A DNA stretch of 64,000 nucleotides, taken from assembly GCF_004016445.2 (NCBI RefSeq), contig NZ_SADT02000002.1, positions 1,116,001-1,180,000 on the forward strand, in the 5' to 3' direction. The translations under genes were made by a program, and so were the position numbers. The notes under the pieces are model-generated. The model did not search any database. It saw nothing but the letters and a program-made list of their open reading frames with translations, and had not been told where the DNA came from. Each line of letters opens with the position of its first letter. Position 1 is the first letter of the stretch. The DNA comes from Mesorhizobium sp. M2E.F.Ca.ET.219.01.1.1. Its GTDB lineage: Bacteria > Pseudomonadota > Alphaproteobacteria > Rhizobiales > Rhizobiaceae. Shown here in pieces: positions 33,864 through 42,260 of the stretch.

Positions 33864-35072
33864 TTGACCTTGTTGAACCTTCTGGCATCGCGCTCGTCGC
33901 GGATGAAAGCCTCGGAAATCCGCGAGCTGCTGAAGCTGCTCGACCAGCCCGACATCATCTCCTTCGCCGGTGGCATTCCGGACCCGTCGCTGTTTCCTGC
34001 CGAAGCGATCGGCGACGCCTACCAGGCGGTGCTGGGAGGCAAGGAGGCGGGGGTCGCGCTGCAGTACCAGGTGAGCGAGGGCTATCTGCCGCTGCGTAAG
34101 TGGCTGGCGGCCCAAATGGGCAAGCTCGGCGTTCAATGCGACGAGGGCAACATCTTCATCACCTCCGGCTCGCAGCAGGCGCTCGACTATCTCGGCAAGC
34201 TCTTTTTGTCCCCCGGCGACACAGCCCTGGTCACCTGGCCGACCTATCTCGGCGCGCTCCAGGCCTTCAACGCCTATGAGCCGCGCTATGACCGGCTGAA
34301 CCCCGCCGGCGGCAACATGACGCCGGAAGCCTACCGCGCCGCCGCCGCCGCTAACGGCGGCAAGGTGAAGTTCGCCTATCTGGTACCGGATTTCGCCAAC
34401 CCGACGGGCAACACGCTGGACGTCAAGCAGCGCGAGGCGGTGCTCGACCTCGCCGCCGATCTCGACATCGCCGTCATCGAGGACGCCGCCTATCGCGCGC
34501 TGCGCTATGACGGGGAAGGCGTGCCGCCCATCCTGGCGCTCGACTGCGCCCGCTCCGGCGGCATCGACAAGGCCCGCACCCTCTATTGCGGGTCGTTCTC
34601 GAAGATCCTGTCGCCCGGCATGCGCGTCGGCTGGGTTTGCGCGCCGCGCCATGTCGTGGAGAAGCTGGTGCTGATGAAGCAGGCGTCCGACCTGCACAGC
34701 CCCTCGATCAACCAGATGGTCATGCACCGCGTCGCCGACACCATCTTCGACGCCCAGGTGGAAAAGCTGATCGGCGCCTACCGCAAGCGCCGCGACGCGC
34801 TGCTCGGCGCGCTCGAGGCCAACATGCCCGACGGCATTTCCTGGAGCCGCCCCGAAGGCGGCATGTTCGTCTGGCTGACGCTGCCGGAAGGCGCCGACGC
34901 CACCGAATTGCTGGCGCGGTCGGTCAAGGAGGCTCGCGTCGCCTTCGTGCCCGGCAACGCCTTCTATGCCGACGGCACCGGCCGCAACACGCTGCGCATG
35001 TCGTTCACCCTTGCCGACGACCGCGCCGTGAACGAAGGCGTGCCGCGGCTGGCGAAGCTGCTGCGGGGTTAG
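33864..35072 (+). CDS. PLP-dependent aminotransferase (2-aminoadipate/LysN-like)
   Basis: The 402-residue class I/II aminotransferase has the substrate start RMKASEIRELLKLLDQPDII then FAGGIPDPSLFP, the PLP-binding FANPTGNTLD and IEDAAYRAL stretches, and the Schiff-base Lys in YCGSFSKILSPGMRVGW. Relatives act on 2-aminoadipate, kynurenine or branched amino acids. TTG 33864 is chosen because a GGGAGG site precedes it by six bases; ATG 33903 would cut off conserved residues. A palindrome lies upstream. Confidence 0.88.
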   Translation: MTLLNLLASRSSRMKASEIRELLKLLDQPDIISFAGGIPDPSLFPAEAIGDAYQAVLGGKEAGVALQYQVSEGYLPLRKWLAAQMGKLGVQCDEGNIFITSGSQQALDYLGKLFLSPGDTALVTWPTYLGALQAFNAYEPRYDRLNPAGGNMTPEAYRAAAAANGGKVKFAYLVPDFANPTGNTLDVKQREAVLDLAADLDIAVIEDAAYRALRYDGEGVPPILALDCARSGGIDKARTLYCGSFSKILSPGMRVGWVCAPRHVVEKLVLMKQASDLHSPSINQMVMHRVADTIFDAQVEKLIGAYRKRRDALLGALEANMPDGISWSRPEGGMFVWLTLPEGADATELLARSVKEARVAFVPGNAFYADGTGRNTLRMSFTLADDRAVNEGVPRLAKLLRG

Positions 35073-35279
35073 GGCGCAACGCTGAAGCGCCAATCTCCCC
35101 GTCGCAGGGAGATCAGCAGTTGCATTGCCGGTTATCACCGCCGCCTCGCGCAGGCGTGATTGGTAGTGCGCAGGCGTGATTGTCCGCGCGGCCGCTTCCT
35201 CGGCTAGGGTCGCGGCCGATCCAACACCCCCTGGATCGACCCGACCTTGGGGTCCCACCTCCATGGTCCGAACGAAAGA

Positions 35280-35312
35280 GCCCCGACGGCCTCCACCGGC
35301 GGGGCTTTTTTC
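35280..35312 (+). terminator. Rho-independent terminator, possibly of a small RNA
   Basis: The stem AGCCCCG..CGGGGCT with six following T is a clear intrinsic terminator 200 bases after the aminotransferase. The stretch before it (about 35205-35280) has no reading frame and several short complementary pieces, so a small RNA ending here is possible. The remaining gap is otherwise empty. Confidence 0.75.
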
Positions 35313-35392
35313 GTTGCCCCGGCGGTCAGCGCGCCGGTCTGCCCTTTTTCGGGCCGCTTTTCCGCTAGGCTGTAGCGTTCAGGGAGGATCAG

Positions 35393-35938
35393 ATGACCTT
35401 GCGTTTTGGCTTGACCATGCTTGCCTTCGTCGCCTTCGCCGCGCAGGCGCAGGCGTTTGAAATCTCCAGCCCGTCGGTCTCCGATGGCAAATGGAATGCG
35501 AAATATCTCGGCGACAAGGCCGGCTGCGGCGGAAAGAGCGTTTCGATCGCGCTTGCCTGGAAAGACCCGCCGGCCGGCACCAAGAGCTACGCGCTGACCA
35601 TGTTCGACACCGACGCCAATGGCGGCAAGGGTTTCTGGCACTGGCTGGCCTGGAATATTCCGGCCAGCGCCAAGGGCCTGGGTGAAGGCGCCGGCGCCGA
35701 GGGCGGCAAGCGCATGCCGAAGGGCTCGGTGCTGGGCAAGGGCGGCGTCGGCCGCGCCGGCTATTTCGGCCCATGCCCGCCGCCCGGCAGCGGCCAGCAT
35801 CACTATGTCTTCACGCTCTATGCGCTTGGCGAGAAGACGCTCCGCATACCGGAGAACCCGTTGCCGGATATGGTCTCGGTGGCGGCGAAAAGCTCGGCGC
35901 TGGGCGAGGCGACGGTGACGTATACTTACGGGAGGTAG
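35393..35938 (+). CDS. YbhB/YbcL-like PEBP family protein, secreted
   Basis: The 181-residue protein has a signal peptide (LRFGLTMLAFVAFAAQAQAF) and a phosphatidylethanolamine-binding fold: SYALTMFDTDANGGKGFWHW, then GYFGPCPPPGSGQHHYVFTL, the anion-pocket motifs. It belongs to the Raf-kinase-inhibitor-like bacterial proteins, whose role is unclear. It is a single gene preceded by a terminator. Confidence 0.88.
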   Translation: MTLRFGLTMLAFVAFAAQAQAFEISSPSVSDGKWNAKYLGDKAGCGGKSVSIALAWKDPPAGTKSYALTMFDTDANGGKGFWHWLAWNIPASAKGLGEGAGAEGGKRMPKGSVLGKGGVGRAGYFGPCPPPGSGQHHYVFTLYALGEKTLRIPENPLPDMVSVAAKSSALGEATVTYTYGR

Positions 35939-36010
35939 CGGGGGAGAGCCAACCTCTCCCTCTTATGCCCGGCAGAGCAGAGGCGGTTGTGAAGGAATGC
36001 GGCACTTCGC

Positions 36011-36174
36011 CTTCGTCATCCTAGGGCGGAGCAAGGAGCGAAGCGACGCGCGCAGACCCTAGGATCCATGCCGTGACGCTAAGGCGTTGAAACGGTTAAG
36101 AATTCTGCTCCGTTGCGCTCTTCGGCGCGCGTCACGGCATGGATCCTCGGGTCAAGCCCGAGGATAACGAGCGT
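36011..36174. repeat. Short GGATCCATGCC-type inverted-repeat element
   Basis: It has the same left end, GAATTCTGC core and right end as the element at 23083-23243, with a few changes. It lies between the convergent PEBP and yghU genes. See the GIY-YIG element at 19402 for a longer relative. Confidence 0.85.
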
Positions 36175-36182
36175 CGGCGCGG

Positions 36183-37052
36183 TTACTCCGCCGCTTCGAG
36201 CTTGTCCTGCGTCTTCGTCTCGAAGTCGCTGGCGTCGTGGCGCTCGCGCAGCTGGAAGGCCGGATCGCCGGACATGCGGTTGACCATGCGGCCGCGCGTC
36301 ACCGCCGGCCGCGCGTCGATCGCGTCGGCCCAGCGCTGCACGTTCTTGTATTCATGCACCGAGAGGAACTGCGCGGCGTCGTTATAGCTGCGGCCCTTGG
36401 CGAGCCCGCCATACCAGGGCCATACCGCCATGTCGGCGATCGTGTAGTCGGGGCCGGCGAGATATTCGCTCTCCGCCAGACGGCGGTCGAGCACATCCAT
36501 CTGCCGCTTGGTCTCCATGGCGAAACGGTCGATGGCGTATTCGATCTTCTCCGGCGCGTAGGCGTAGAAATGGCCGAAGCCGCCGCCGAGATAGGGCGCC
36601 GAACCCATCTGCCAGAACAGCCAGGAGAAGGTCTCCGCGCGCGCCGCGCGCTCGGTCGGCAGGAATTCGCCGAATTTTTCGGCGAGATAGGTGAGGATCG
36701 AGCCGGACTCGAACACCCGCACCGGCTTCGGCTCGCTGTGGTCCATCAGCGCCGGGATCTTCGAATTCGGGTTGACCTTGACGAAACCCGAGCCGAACTG
36801 GTCTCCATTGCCGATCTTGATCAGCCAGGCATCGTATTCCGCGCCCTTGTGGCCGAGCGCCAGAAGCTCTTCCAGCATGATCGTCACTTTCTGGCCGTTG
36901 GGCGTGGCCAGCGAATAGAGCTGCAGGGGGTGCTTGCCGACCGGCAGCTCCTTCTCATGCGTCGGGCCGGCGATCGGCCGGTTGATCGAGGCGAACTCGC
37001 CGCCATTCGGCTTGTTCCAGGTCCAGACTTTCGGCGGGATATATTGGTTCAT
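36183..37052 (-). CDS. yghU: Glutathione-dependent disulfide-bond oxidoreductase YghU
   Basis: The 289-residue protein is a nu-class glutathione S-transferase: it starts MNQYIPPKVWTWNKPNGGEF, has the thioredoxin-like half with HPLQLYSLATPNGQKVTIML, a FESGSILTYLAEKFGEF glutathione-binding turn, and the helical half with YLAGPDYTIADMAVWPWYGG. It reduces disulfides and peroxides with glutathione. ATG 37052 is chosen over a TTG two codons upstream. Confidence 0.9.
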   Translation of the reverse strand: MNQYIPPKVWTWNKPNGGEFASINRPIAGPTHEKELPVGKHPLQLYSLATPNGQKVTIMLEELLALGHKGAEYDAWLIKIGNGDQFGSGFVKVNPNSKIPALMDHSEPKPVRVFESGSILTYLAEKFGEFLPTERAARAETFSWLFWQMGSAPYLGGGFGHFYAYAPEKIEYAIDRFAMETKRQMDVLDRRLAESEYLAGPDYTIADMAVWPWYGGLAKGRSYNDAAQFLSVHEYKNVQRWADAIDARPAVTRGRMVNRMSGDPAFQLRERHDASDFETKTQDKLEAAE

Positions 37053-37257
37053 GGGCAAGGGCCTTGCGGGTTCGGGAGGGCAGCGCGTCCGCTGATGGCG
37101 ATAAATTTAGGTGCGGGTTTGCCGGCGTCAAAGAAAAAAGTTCAATCTTCGTTGAACTAGCGCTTGTGCCAGCCCGGCAAGGGGAAGATCACCCTTGCAC
37201 CGCAGCCCTCTGGCCATACTTATAGAAATAGAAAAACCCGCAATGCAGGATGGATCG

Positions 37258-38160
37258 ATGACCATCGAGAAAATTTCGCGCTCCGTCGTTGCCGTGCGCG
37301 CCACGGTTCCGGACGACGCTTTTACCGCCAATGCGCTGGGCACGCGCCGCGAGGGCAGCGGCGTGGTGATCCGCGACAATGGCCTGGTGCTCACGATAGG
37401 CTACCTCATCACCGAGGCCGAGGAAGTGTGGCTGACCGACCAGGACGGCCGCGTGGTGGCCGCGCACGCGCTGGCCTATGACCAGGAGACCGGTTTCGGC
37501 CTCGTGCAGGCGCTGTCGCCGCTCAATCTGCCGGCTGTCCAGTTCGGCAACGCCAGGAAGGCCAATATCGGCGACGCCGTGACGCTCGCCGACGGCATCG
37601 GCCAGCAGGTCGACGCCCACATCGTCACCAAGCAGGAGTTCGCCGGTTACTGGGAATATCTGATCGACGAAGCGATCTTCATCACGCCCGCGCATCCGTC
37701 CTGGGGCGGGGCCGCGCTGTTCGACCGCGACGGCAAGCTGCTCGGCATCGGCTCGCTGCGCCTGCAGATGAGCCGCGCCGGCGAGGTGGCCGACATCAAC
37801 ATGGTCGTGCCCATCGACCTCTTGACGCCGATCCTCGACGATCTCATCAAGCGCGGCCAGGCGGCCAAGGCGCCGCGCCCGTGGCTCGGCGCCTTCTCGG
37901 CCGAGTCGAACGGCATGGTGGTGGTGATGAGCGTAGCCGAAGGCGGTCCCGCCGCCAAGGCGGGGCTGCGCCAGGGCGACATCATCTCCGATGTGCGCGA
38001 CGGCGAGGTCGACGGTCTGGCCGATTTCTACCGAAAGCTCTGGCAGAACCCGGCCGGCGCGGAAATCCCGCTGCGCGTCGTGCGCGACGGCCGCGAGACC
38101 TGGCTGCGCGTCAAATCCGCGGACCGCAATTCCTTCCTGAAGAAGCCGCAGCTGCAGTAG
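37258..38160 (+). CDS. S1C (HtrA-like) serine protease homologue with lost catalytic triad, PDZ domain
   Basis: The 300-residue protein aligns with the trypsin-like domain plus one PDZ domain (GGPAAKAGLRQGDIISDVRD). Yet the three catalytic sites are gone: the His position reads LTIGYLI where HtrA has TNNHVV, the Asp position reads QETGFGLVQ instead of PRSDIALIQ, and the Ser position reads HPSWGGAAL instead of GNSGGAL. It has no signal peptide. It is therefore probably a cytoplasmic scaffold or peptide-binding protein, not a protease. ATG 37258 has a GGATGGA site; 37243 is an alternative. A LysR gene follows 13 bases later. Confidence 0.85.
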   Translation: MTIEKISRSVVAVRATVPDDAFTANALGTRREGSGVVIRDNGLVLTIGYLITEAEEVWLTDQDGRVVAAHALAYDQETGFGLVQALSPLNLPAVQFGNARKANIGDAVTLADGIGQQVDAHIVTKQEFAGYWEYLIDEAIFITPAHPSWGGAALFDRDGKLLGIGSLRLQMSRAGEVADINMVVPIDLLTPILDDLIKRGQAAKAPRPWLGAFSAESNGMVVVMSVAEGGPAAKAGLRQGDIISDVRDGEVDGLADFYRKLWQNPAGAEIPLRVVRDGRETWLRVKSADRNSFLKKPQLQ

Positions 38161-38173
38161 CGCCGCCCGCCAG

Positions 38174-39130
38174 ATGCACCCCAGGCTGTTGAAGACCTTT
38201 CTGGCGGTCGCGCGCACGCGCAACATCACGCGCGCGGCGCAGGAGGTCAATCTCGCCCAGTCGAGCGTCAGCGACCAGATCCAGTCGCTGGAGGCCGAGC
38301 TTGGCGCCAGCATGTTCACTCGCTCGCGGCGGGGGCTGGACCTGACGCCGGCGGGCGAGGCGCTGAAACCCTATGCCGAGGACCTGTTGGCGCTGGCCGA
38401 AGACGCGCGCGCCGCCGTCGATGCCACAAGGGCAGGGGCGGCCGGCAGCCTGTCGATCGGCGCTCTGGAGACGATCGCCTCGGCAAGGCTGGCTTCGTGG
38501 CTCGCCGCTTTCCGCGCGGATCACGCCGGTATCGACATCAAGCTCAGGATCGCCGGGAGCGGGGAGTTGCTGCGCAGGCTGGGCGAGGGCGAGATCGACG
38601 TCGCCATCTGCTTCGAGCGGCCGCCCGGGCTTGATGTCGATGCCGAAGCGCCCGACTCGCGCCTTGCCAGGCGTGTCGTGGCGCACGAGCCGCTGGCGCT
38701 GATCGCCCCGCCCGGCGACAACCATGTGGATGTCGATCTGGCGACGCTGGCCGAGAAGCATTTCGTCGCCACCGAGACCGGCTGCGTCTACCGCGCCATG
38801 GTCGACAAGGCGTTCGGCGAAGCGGGGCTTGGCAAGCCAAGGCTGGCCGCCGAAGCCGGCAGCATCGACGCGATTGCCGGGCTGGTGGCGGCCGGCGCCG
38901 GCTTTGGCCTTGTGCCGCGGCTGGCGGCCGCCGCCGCGATCGATCGCGCGGAGGTGGCCGAGCTTGGCTGGCCCGGCCCGGTCCGCTCGGCCGACATCGT
39001 GATGGTCTGGCGTCGCCGGCGCGTCCTGCCGCCGGCGCTGAAGCAGTTTCTCGCGGCGATGAATGAGGGCTTTGCGCCGATCAAACCAACCGGTGCCCGC
39101 CCTCGACATGCAGCGTCTCTCCCGTCGTGA
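38174..39130 (+). CDS. LysR family transcriptional regulator
   Basis: The 318-residue regulator has a helix-turn-helix (LLKTFLAVARTRNITRAAQE, VNLAQSSVSDQIQSLEAEL) and a LysR ligand domain. It follows the S1C-like gene closely and its end overlaps the convergent SDR gene by 50 bases. The SDR is a possible target, but there is no shared promoter to prove this. Confidence 0.88.
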   Translation: MHPRLLKTFLAVARTRNITRAAQEVNLAQSSVSDQIQSLEAELGASMFTRSRRGLDLTPAGEALKPYAEDLLALAEDARAAVDATRAGAAGSLSIGALETIASARLASWLAAFRADHAGIDIKLRIAGSGELLRRLGEGEIDVAICFERPPGLDVDAEAPDSRLARRVVAHEPLALIAPPGDNHVDVDLATLAEKHFVATETGCVYRAMVDKAFGEAGLGKPRLAAEAGSIDAIAGLVAAGAGFGLVPRLAAAAAIDRAEVAELGWPGPVRSADIVMVWRRRRVLPPALKQFLAAMNEGFAPIKPTGARPRHAASLPS

Positions 39131-39797
39131 AACCGTTGCCGATCAGGAAGCGGATCGCGTCGGCGATGTCCTCGGGCCGTCCGACCCGCCCGGCCGGCAG
39201 GCGCTTCGCCATCGCGGCCAGCGTCTCATCCTTCTTCTCGCCGGCGACGAACTCCCAGATCGGCGTGTCGACCCAGCCGGGCGACACAGCGTTGACGCGG
39301 ATCGGCGCCAGCTCGACCGCCAAGGCCCGCACCAGCCCTTCGAGCGCCGCGTTGACCGCCGCAACCACCGAGCCGCGCGCCGCAGGCCGATAGGCCGCAA
39401 TGCCGGAAACGAAGGTTAGCGAGCCGCTCGGCGGCAGTTTCGGCGCGCCGTGCTTGGCGAGCAGCAGCGGCCCGTAGAGCTTGCTTTCTACCACACGCTG
39501 CGCGGCTGAGAGTTCGATCTCGGGCAACAGCCGGTAGGCGCCGTCGATCGCCGCGGCCGTGCTGACGATATGATCGAGCCTGCCGATGCGCGCGAACAGG
39601 GCCGCGACCTCATCCGCGCGGCTGACGTCGACCACCGCCGTTTCAAGCGTTCCCGGCCGGCCGAGCCCATCCCGCGCCGCGCTCAACTTCGCTTCGCCAC
39701 GCCCGGCGATAATGACGTGCGCGCCTTCCTCGATGCAGCGCCTAGCGAGCGCCAGCCCCATGCCCGAACTGCCGCCGACAATCAGAATCTTTTCCAT
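39081..39797 (-). CDS. SDR family oxidoreductase
   Basis: The 238-residue short-chain dehydrogenase has the cofactor motif LIVGGSSGMGLALARRC, a catalytic region that departs from the norm (the usual Y-x3-K is not evident after S-G-I-A-A-Y-R-P-A-A-R), and the late NAVSPGWVDTPIW. ATG 39797 follows an AAGGAAGG site by about eight bases. Its 3' end overlaps the convergent LysR gene. The substrate is unknown. Confidence 0.85.
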   Translation of the reverse strand: MEKILIVGGSSGMGLALARRCIEEGAHVIIAGRGEAKLSAARDGLGRPGTLETAVVDVSRADEVAALFARIGRLDHIVSTAAAIDGAYRLLPEIELSAAQRVVESKLYGPLLLAKHGAPKLPPSGSLTFVSGIAAYRPAARGSVVAAVNAALEGLVRALAVELAPIRVNAVSPGWVDTPIWEFVAGEKKDETLAAMAKRLPAGRVGRPEDIADAIRFLIGNGFTTGETLHVEGGHRLV

Positions 39798-39925
39798 GTC
39801 CATGCCCTTCCTTTGCATGGACGGTCATGTGGCAGGCCTGCGCGCGTAGCGGAAACGGAAGAAACCGATAGTGGTATCGGAAGGTCCGATGATACCGGGC
39901 GGCCGCCCAGCTTTCGCCGGGAAAG

Positions 39926-40360
39926 TCAGGCGGCCTTGTGGAAGTCCATGTCAAAGCGCAGCGGATGGCCGAGCGCCTTGAACGCCTCCTCGAGCGAGTC
40001 GAGCCGTGAATTGTGGTCGAGCCGAAACAGCCGATCGACATGCTCTCGTTGGCATTTCAGCTCGCGCATCAGATCAGCCCGACTCCAGCCTTTTTCCCTC
40101 AGGGCCATGTAGAGAGCCGATTTCAGGAAGACGAGCGCCGGGACCTCCACAAACCATCCCTTGCCCTTGGTTTCCTTGAGCGGGAAAGGGATATCATCCC
40201 CGTGCGCAATTCGGGCGGCGATGGCCTCCTCAATGGCATTTCGCCCATTGCGGCAGGCTTCCTCTTTTGTGCCGCCATACGAAACCACCTCGTCGAATTG
40301 AGGTGCCGTAACCAGCCAGGTGTCGTTGTCGTCGGGCGTGAGAGCGAGTTCATACCACAT
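39926..40360 (-). CDS. hicB: HicB family antitoxin
   Basis: The 144-residue protein has an N-terminal partial RNase H-like HicB domain (WYELALTPDDNDTWLVTAPQ, SYGGTKEEACRNGRNAIEEA) and a C-terminal helix-turn-helix (MALREKGWSRADLMRELKCQ) of the Xre/Cro kind for binding its own operator. It blocks HicA and represses the pair. It follows hicA by 12 bases in one operon. Confidence 0.92.
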   Translation of the reverse strand: MWYELALTPDDNDTWLVTAPQFDEVVSYGGTKEEACRNGRNAIEEAIAARIAHGDDIPFPLKETKGKGWFVEVPALVFLKSALYMALREKGWSRADLMRELKCQREHVDRLFRLDHNSRLDSLEEAFKALGHPLRFDMDFHKAA

Positions 40361-40372
40361 ACACAGTCTCCT

Positions 40373-40561
40373 CTATTTCAGGCCCAGATCCTTCTTGATC
40401 TTCTCGACCAGACGCGTTCCAAGCTCCTTACCACCGCCATGCATCGGCAGTTGCGAGACCTTGTCTTTGAGACGGACAGTCAGGTGACCGCTCCCACCGC
40501 GGTGGGTTTCAAAGGTACATCCCTGCTTGGCGAGCCAGCGCCGGAATTCGCTTGCGTTCAT
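40373..40561 (-). CDS. hicA: HicA family mRNA interferase toxin
   Basis: The 62-residue toxin has the double-stranded RNA-binding-like HicA fold: EFRRWLAKQGCTFETHRGGS, GHLTVRLKD with the likely catalytic His26, and LPMHGGGKELGTRLVEKIKK. It cleaves mRNA when not bound by HicB. ATG 40561 is chosen because the frame upstream runs through the promoter and operator. Confidence 0.92.
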   Translation of the reverse strand: MNASEFRRWLAKQGCTFETHRGGSGHLTVRLKDKVSQLPMHGGGKELGTRLVEKIKKDLGLK

Positions 40562-40568
40562 AAAAGAT

Positions 40569-40597
40569 AGCGTATTCCACACATCTGTGGAAGTCAA
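40569..40597 (-). promoter_or_regulatory. hicAB promoter with operator in the spacer
   Basis: On the minus strand TTGACT (40592-40597) and TACGCT (40569-40574) are 17 bases apart. The palindrome TTCCACACATCTGTGGAA (40575-40592) fills this spacer exactly, so a bound HicB would block RNA polymerase. A further half site (TGTGGA) is at 40604-40609. Confidence 0.8.
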
Positions 40598-40775
40598 CAG
40601 AAGTGTGGAGTTCTTCAAGTCCTTGAAAAAGAGAAGTTTTTCTTGGCGCTACAATTCGTAAATCAGGAATCCATCGGACCAGGCTATCTCTCGCTTTGCT
40701 GACAGAAACTGGCACCAGCTCTCGCTACAATCGCCGAGGAATCGTCCACACTGCTTGCGGACGAAAAACGAGGTG

Positions 40776-41375
40776 ATGATGGCTCCCATCAAGGTCGATC
40801 CGGACAAGGTCCGGGAATTCCCTGATGCCCACAGTTTCTATGCCTGGCTGGCTGACAACCACGACCGCGAAAGCGAGGTCTGGATCAAGATCCACAAGAT
40901 CGGCTCGGGGCTCGCCTCGATCACGCCGAAGGAGGCGGTCGACGTCGTGCTCTGCTTCGGCTGGATCGACGCGGTGCGCAAGTCGCTCGACGACAAGAGC
41001 TTCCTGCAGCGCTACACGCCGCGCGGCAGGAAGAGCATCTGGAGCAAGATCAACATCGACAATGTCGCGCGCCTGGTCGAGTCGGGCCGCATGACCGAGC
41101 ATGGGCTGCGCGAGATCGAGGCCGCCAAGGCGGACGGCCGCTGGGACCGCGCCTATGCCGGCTCGAAGGAGATGACCATTCCGCCCGACCTGCAGGCCGC
41201 GATCGATGCCGAGCCGAAGGCGAAAGCGATGCTGGAGAAGCTCTCGGCGCAGAACCGTTTCGCGCTCGCCTTTCGCACCCACAACATGAAGACCGAGGCG
41301 GGGCGCAAGAAGAAGATCGCCGATCTGGTGGCGATGCTGAAGCGCGGGGAGACGATCCATCCGCAGAAGAAGTGA
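40776..41375 (+). CDS. YdeI/OmpD-associated family protein
   Basis: The 199-residue protein has the family pattern: HSFYAWLADNHDRESEVWIK, VDVVLCFGWIDAVRKSLDDK and RYTPRGRKSIWSKINIDNVA. In relatives it is linked to protection from bacteriocins or stress, without a defined mechanism. ATG 40776 (or 40779) follows a GAGGTG stretch; the TTG upstream is not needed. A strong terminator follows. Confidence 0.85.
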   Translation: MMAPIKVDPDKVREFPDAHSFYAWLADNHDRESEVWIKIHKIGSGLASITPKEAVDVVLCFGWIDAVRKSLDDKSFLQRYTPRGRKSIWSKINIDNVARLVESGRMTEHGLREIEAAKADGRWDRAYAGSKEMTIPPDLQAAIDAEPKAKAMLEKLSAQNRFALAFRTHNMKTEAGRKKKIADLVAMLKRGETIHPQKK

Positions 41376-41453
41376 TCCCGAACCGAAGGACCGCGTTGAC
41401 GAAAAGGCATTACCGGTTGTGGGAAAGGATCATGCCGCTTCGAAGATGATACA

Positions 41454-41485
41454 AAAACGCCGCCCGGGAGGGAGGGCGGCGTTTT
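41454..41485. terminator. Strong bidirectional terminator
   Basis: AAAACGCCGCCC and GGGCGGCGTTTT form a perfect 12-base stem with an 8-base loop; the T runs on both strands make it work in either direction. It separates the convergent YdeI-like gene and the His/Lys-repeat gene. Confidence 0.9.
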
Positions 41486-41494
41486 CGGGAAGCG

Positions 41495-41595
41495 ATGATC
41501 CTGAACCCTTTGGAAGCGGTCCGGGATCATCCGGTCATGAAGGTGGTCGCAATTCCAGGGAAAGTGGGAAGCGGTCCGGAATTGCGTGGAAACAG
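41495..41595. repeat. Two adjoining palindromic repeat remnants
   Basis: GATGATCC..GGATCATC at about 41495-41530 and GCAATTCCAGGGAAAGTGGG with a facing GGTCCGGAATTGC at about 41548-41585 lie side by side. They belong to the AATTCC and GATCATGC classes of small rhizobial intergenic repeats. Confidence 0.6.
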
Positions 41596-41604
41596 AGGCG
41601 GCGT

Positions 41605-41907
41605 TTACGCGGCCTTCTTCGCGGCAGGCTTCTTCACGTGGTGCTTCTTCACGTGATGCTTCTTCACATGGTGCTTCTTGACGTGATGCTTGTGGTGCTT
41701 CGCCACGTGATGCTTCTTGGCGTGGTGCTTCTTGTGCTTCTTATGATGCACGACCTTGGCGGCCGGCTTCGCGGCCGGAGCAGCAGTCGTGGTCGTCGTG
41801 GTCGCGGTGGTCGTCGAGGCGGCATTGGCTTCGGTGGTGCCGAGCGCCGGCACCGCGAAAGCGAGCGCGACGGCCAGGCCGAGAGCGGAAAGAAGGGTCT
41901 TTTTCAT
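41605..41907 (-). CDS. Secreted His/Lys-repeat protein
   Basis: The 100-residue product has a signal peptide (MKKTLLSALGLAVALAFAVP, cleaved near ANA), a Thr/Ala linker and a tail built of HHVKK units repeated four times plus variants. Such His-rich periplasmic tails often bind nickel, zinc or copper; the high charge may also bind polyanions. ATG 41907 is preferred over one three codons upstream. The repeats are coded by near-identical units, which indicates slippage or recent expansion. No family name is known to me. Confidence 0.8.
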   Translation of the reverse strand: MKKTLLSALGLAVALAFAVPALGTTEANAASTTTATTTTTTAAPAAKPAAKVVHHKKHKKHHAKKHHVAKHHKHHVKKHHVKKHHVKKHHVKKPAAKKAA

Positions 41908-42260
41908 AATCGGCAATCCTTGGTTTAGATCGATGTCTGTTTGTCGCGCGCCGCAATCGCTCGGCTGCTCCGGTGCCGTTTATGACAGCGGGTTTTTTCG
42001 CGAGTTTTTCCGGATTGTTGAATCTTGTTTCTGGATTGTTTCCGGCATGTCCCCACCCGTGGAACGGGGGCTGCCTGGTGGTCAAAAGCCGATGCCAAAC
42101 GCGCCTTTCGACCGACCAAGGCGGACTATCGGACTCGACGATGGCGTCCGAGCCGTTGCTGGGCTAATGTCGCCGGAACGAGGCCAAAACGGTGTCCGGC
42201 TGACAGACCTGTTGTTAACACCAGCGTCTGGCGCCACTTCGTACTGGAAGATCAGTTCCG

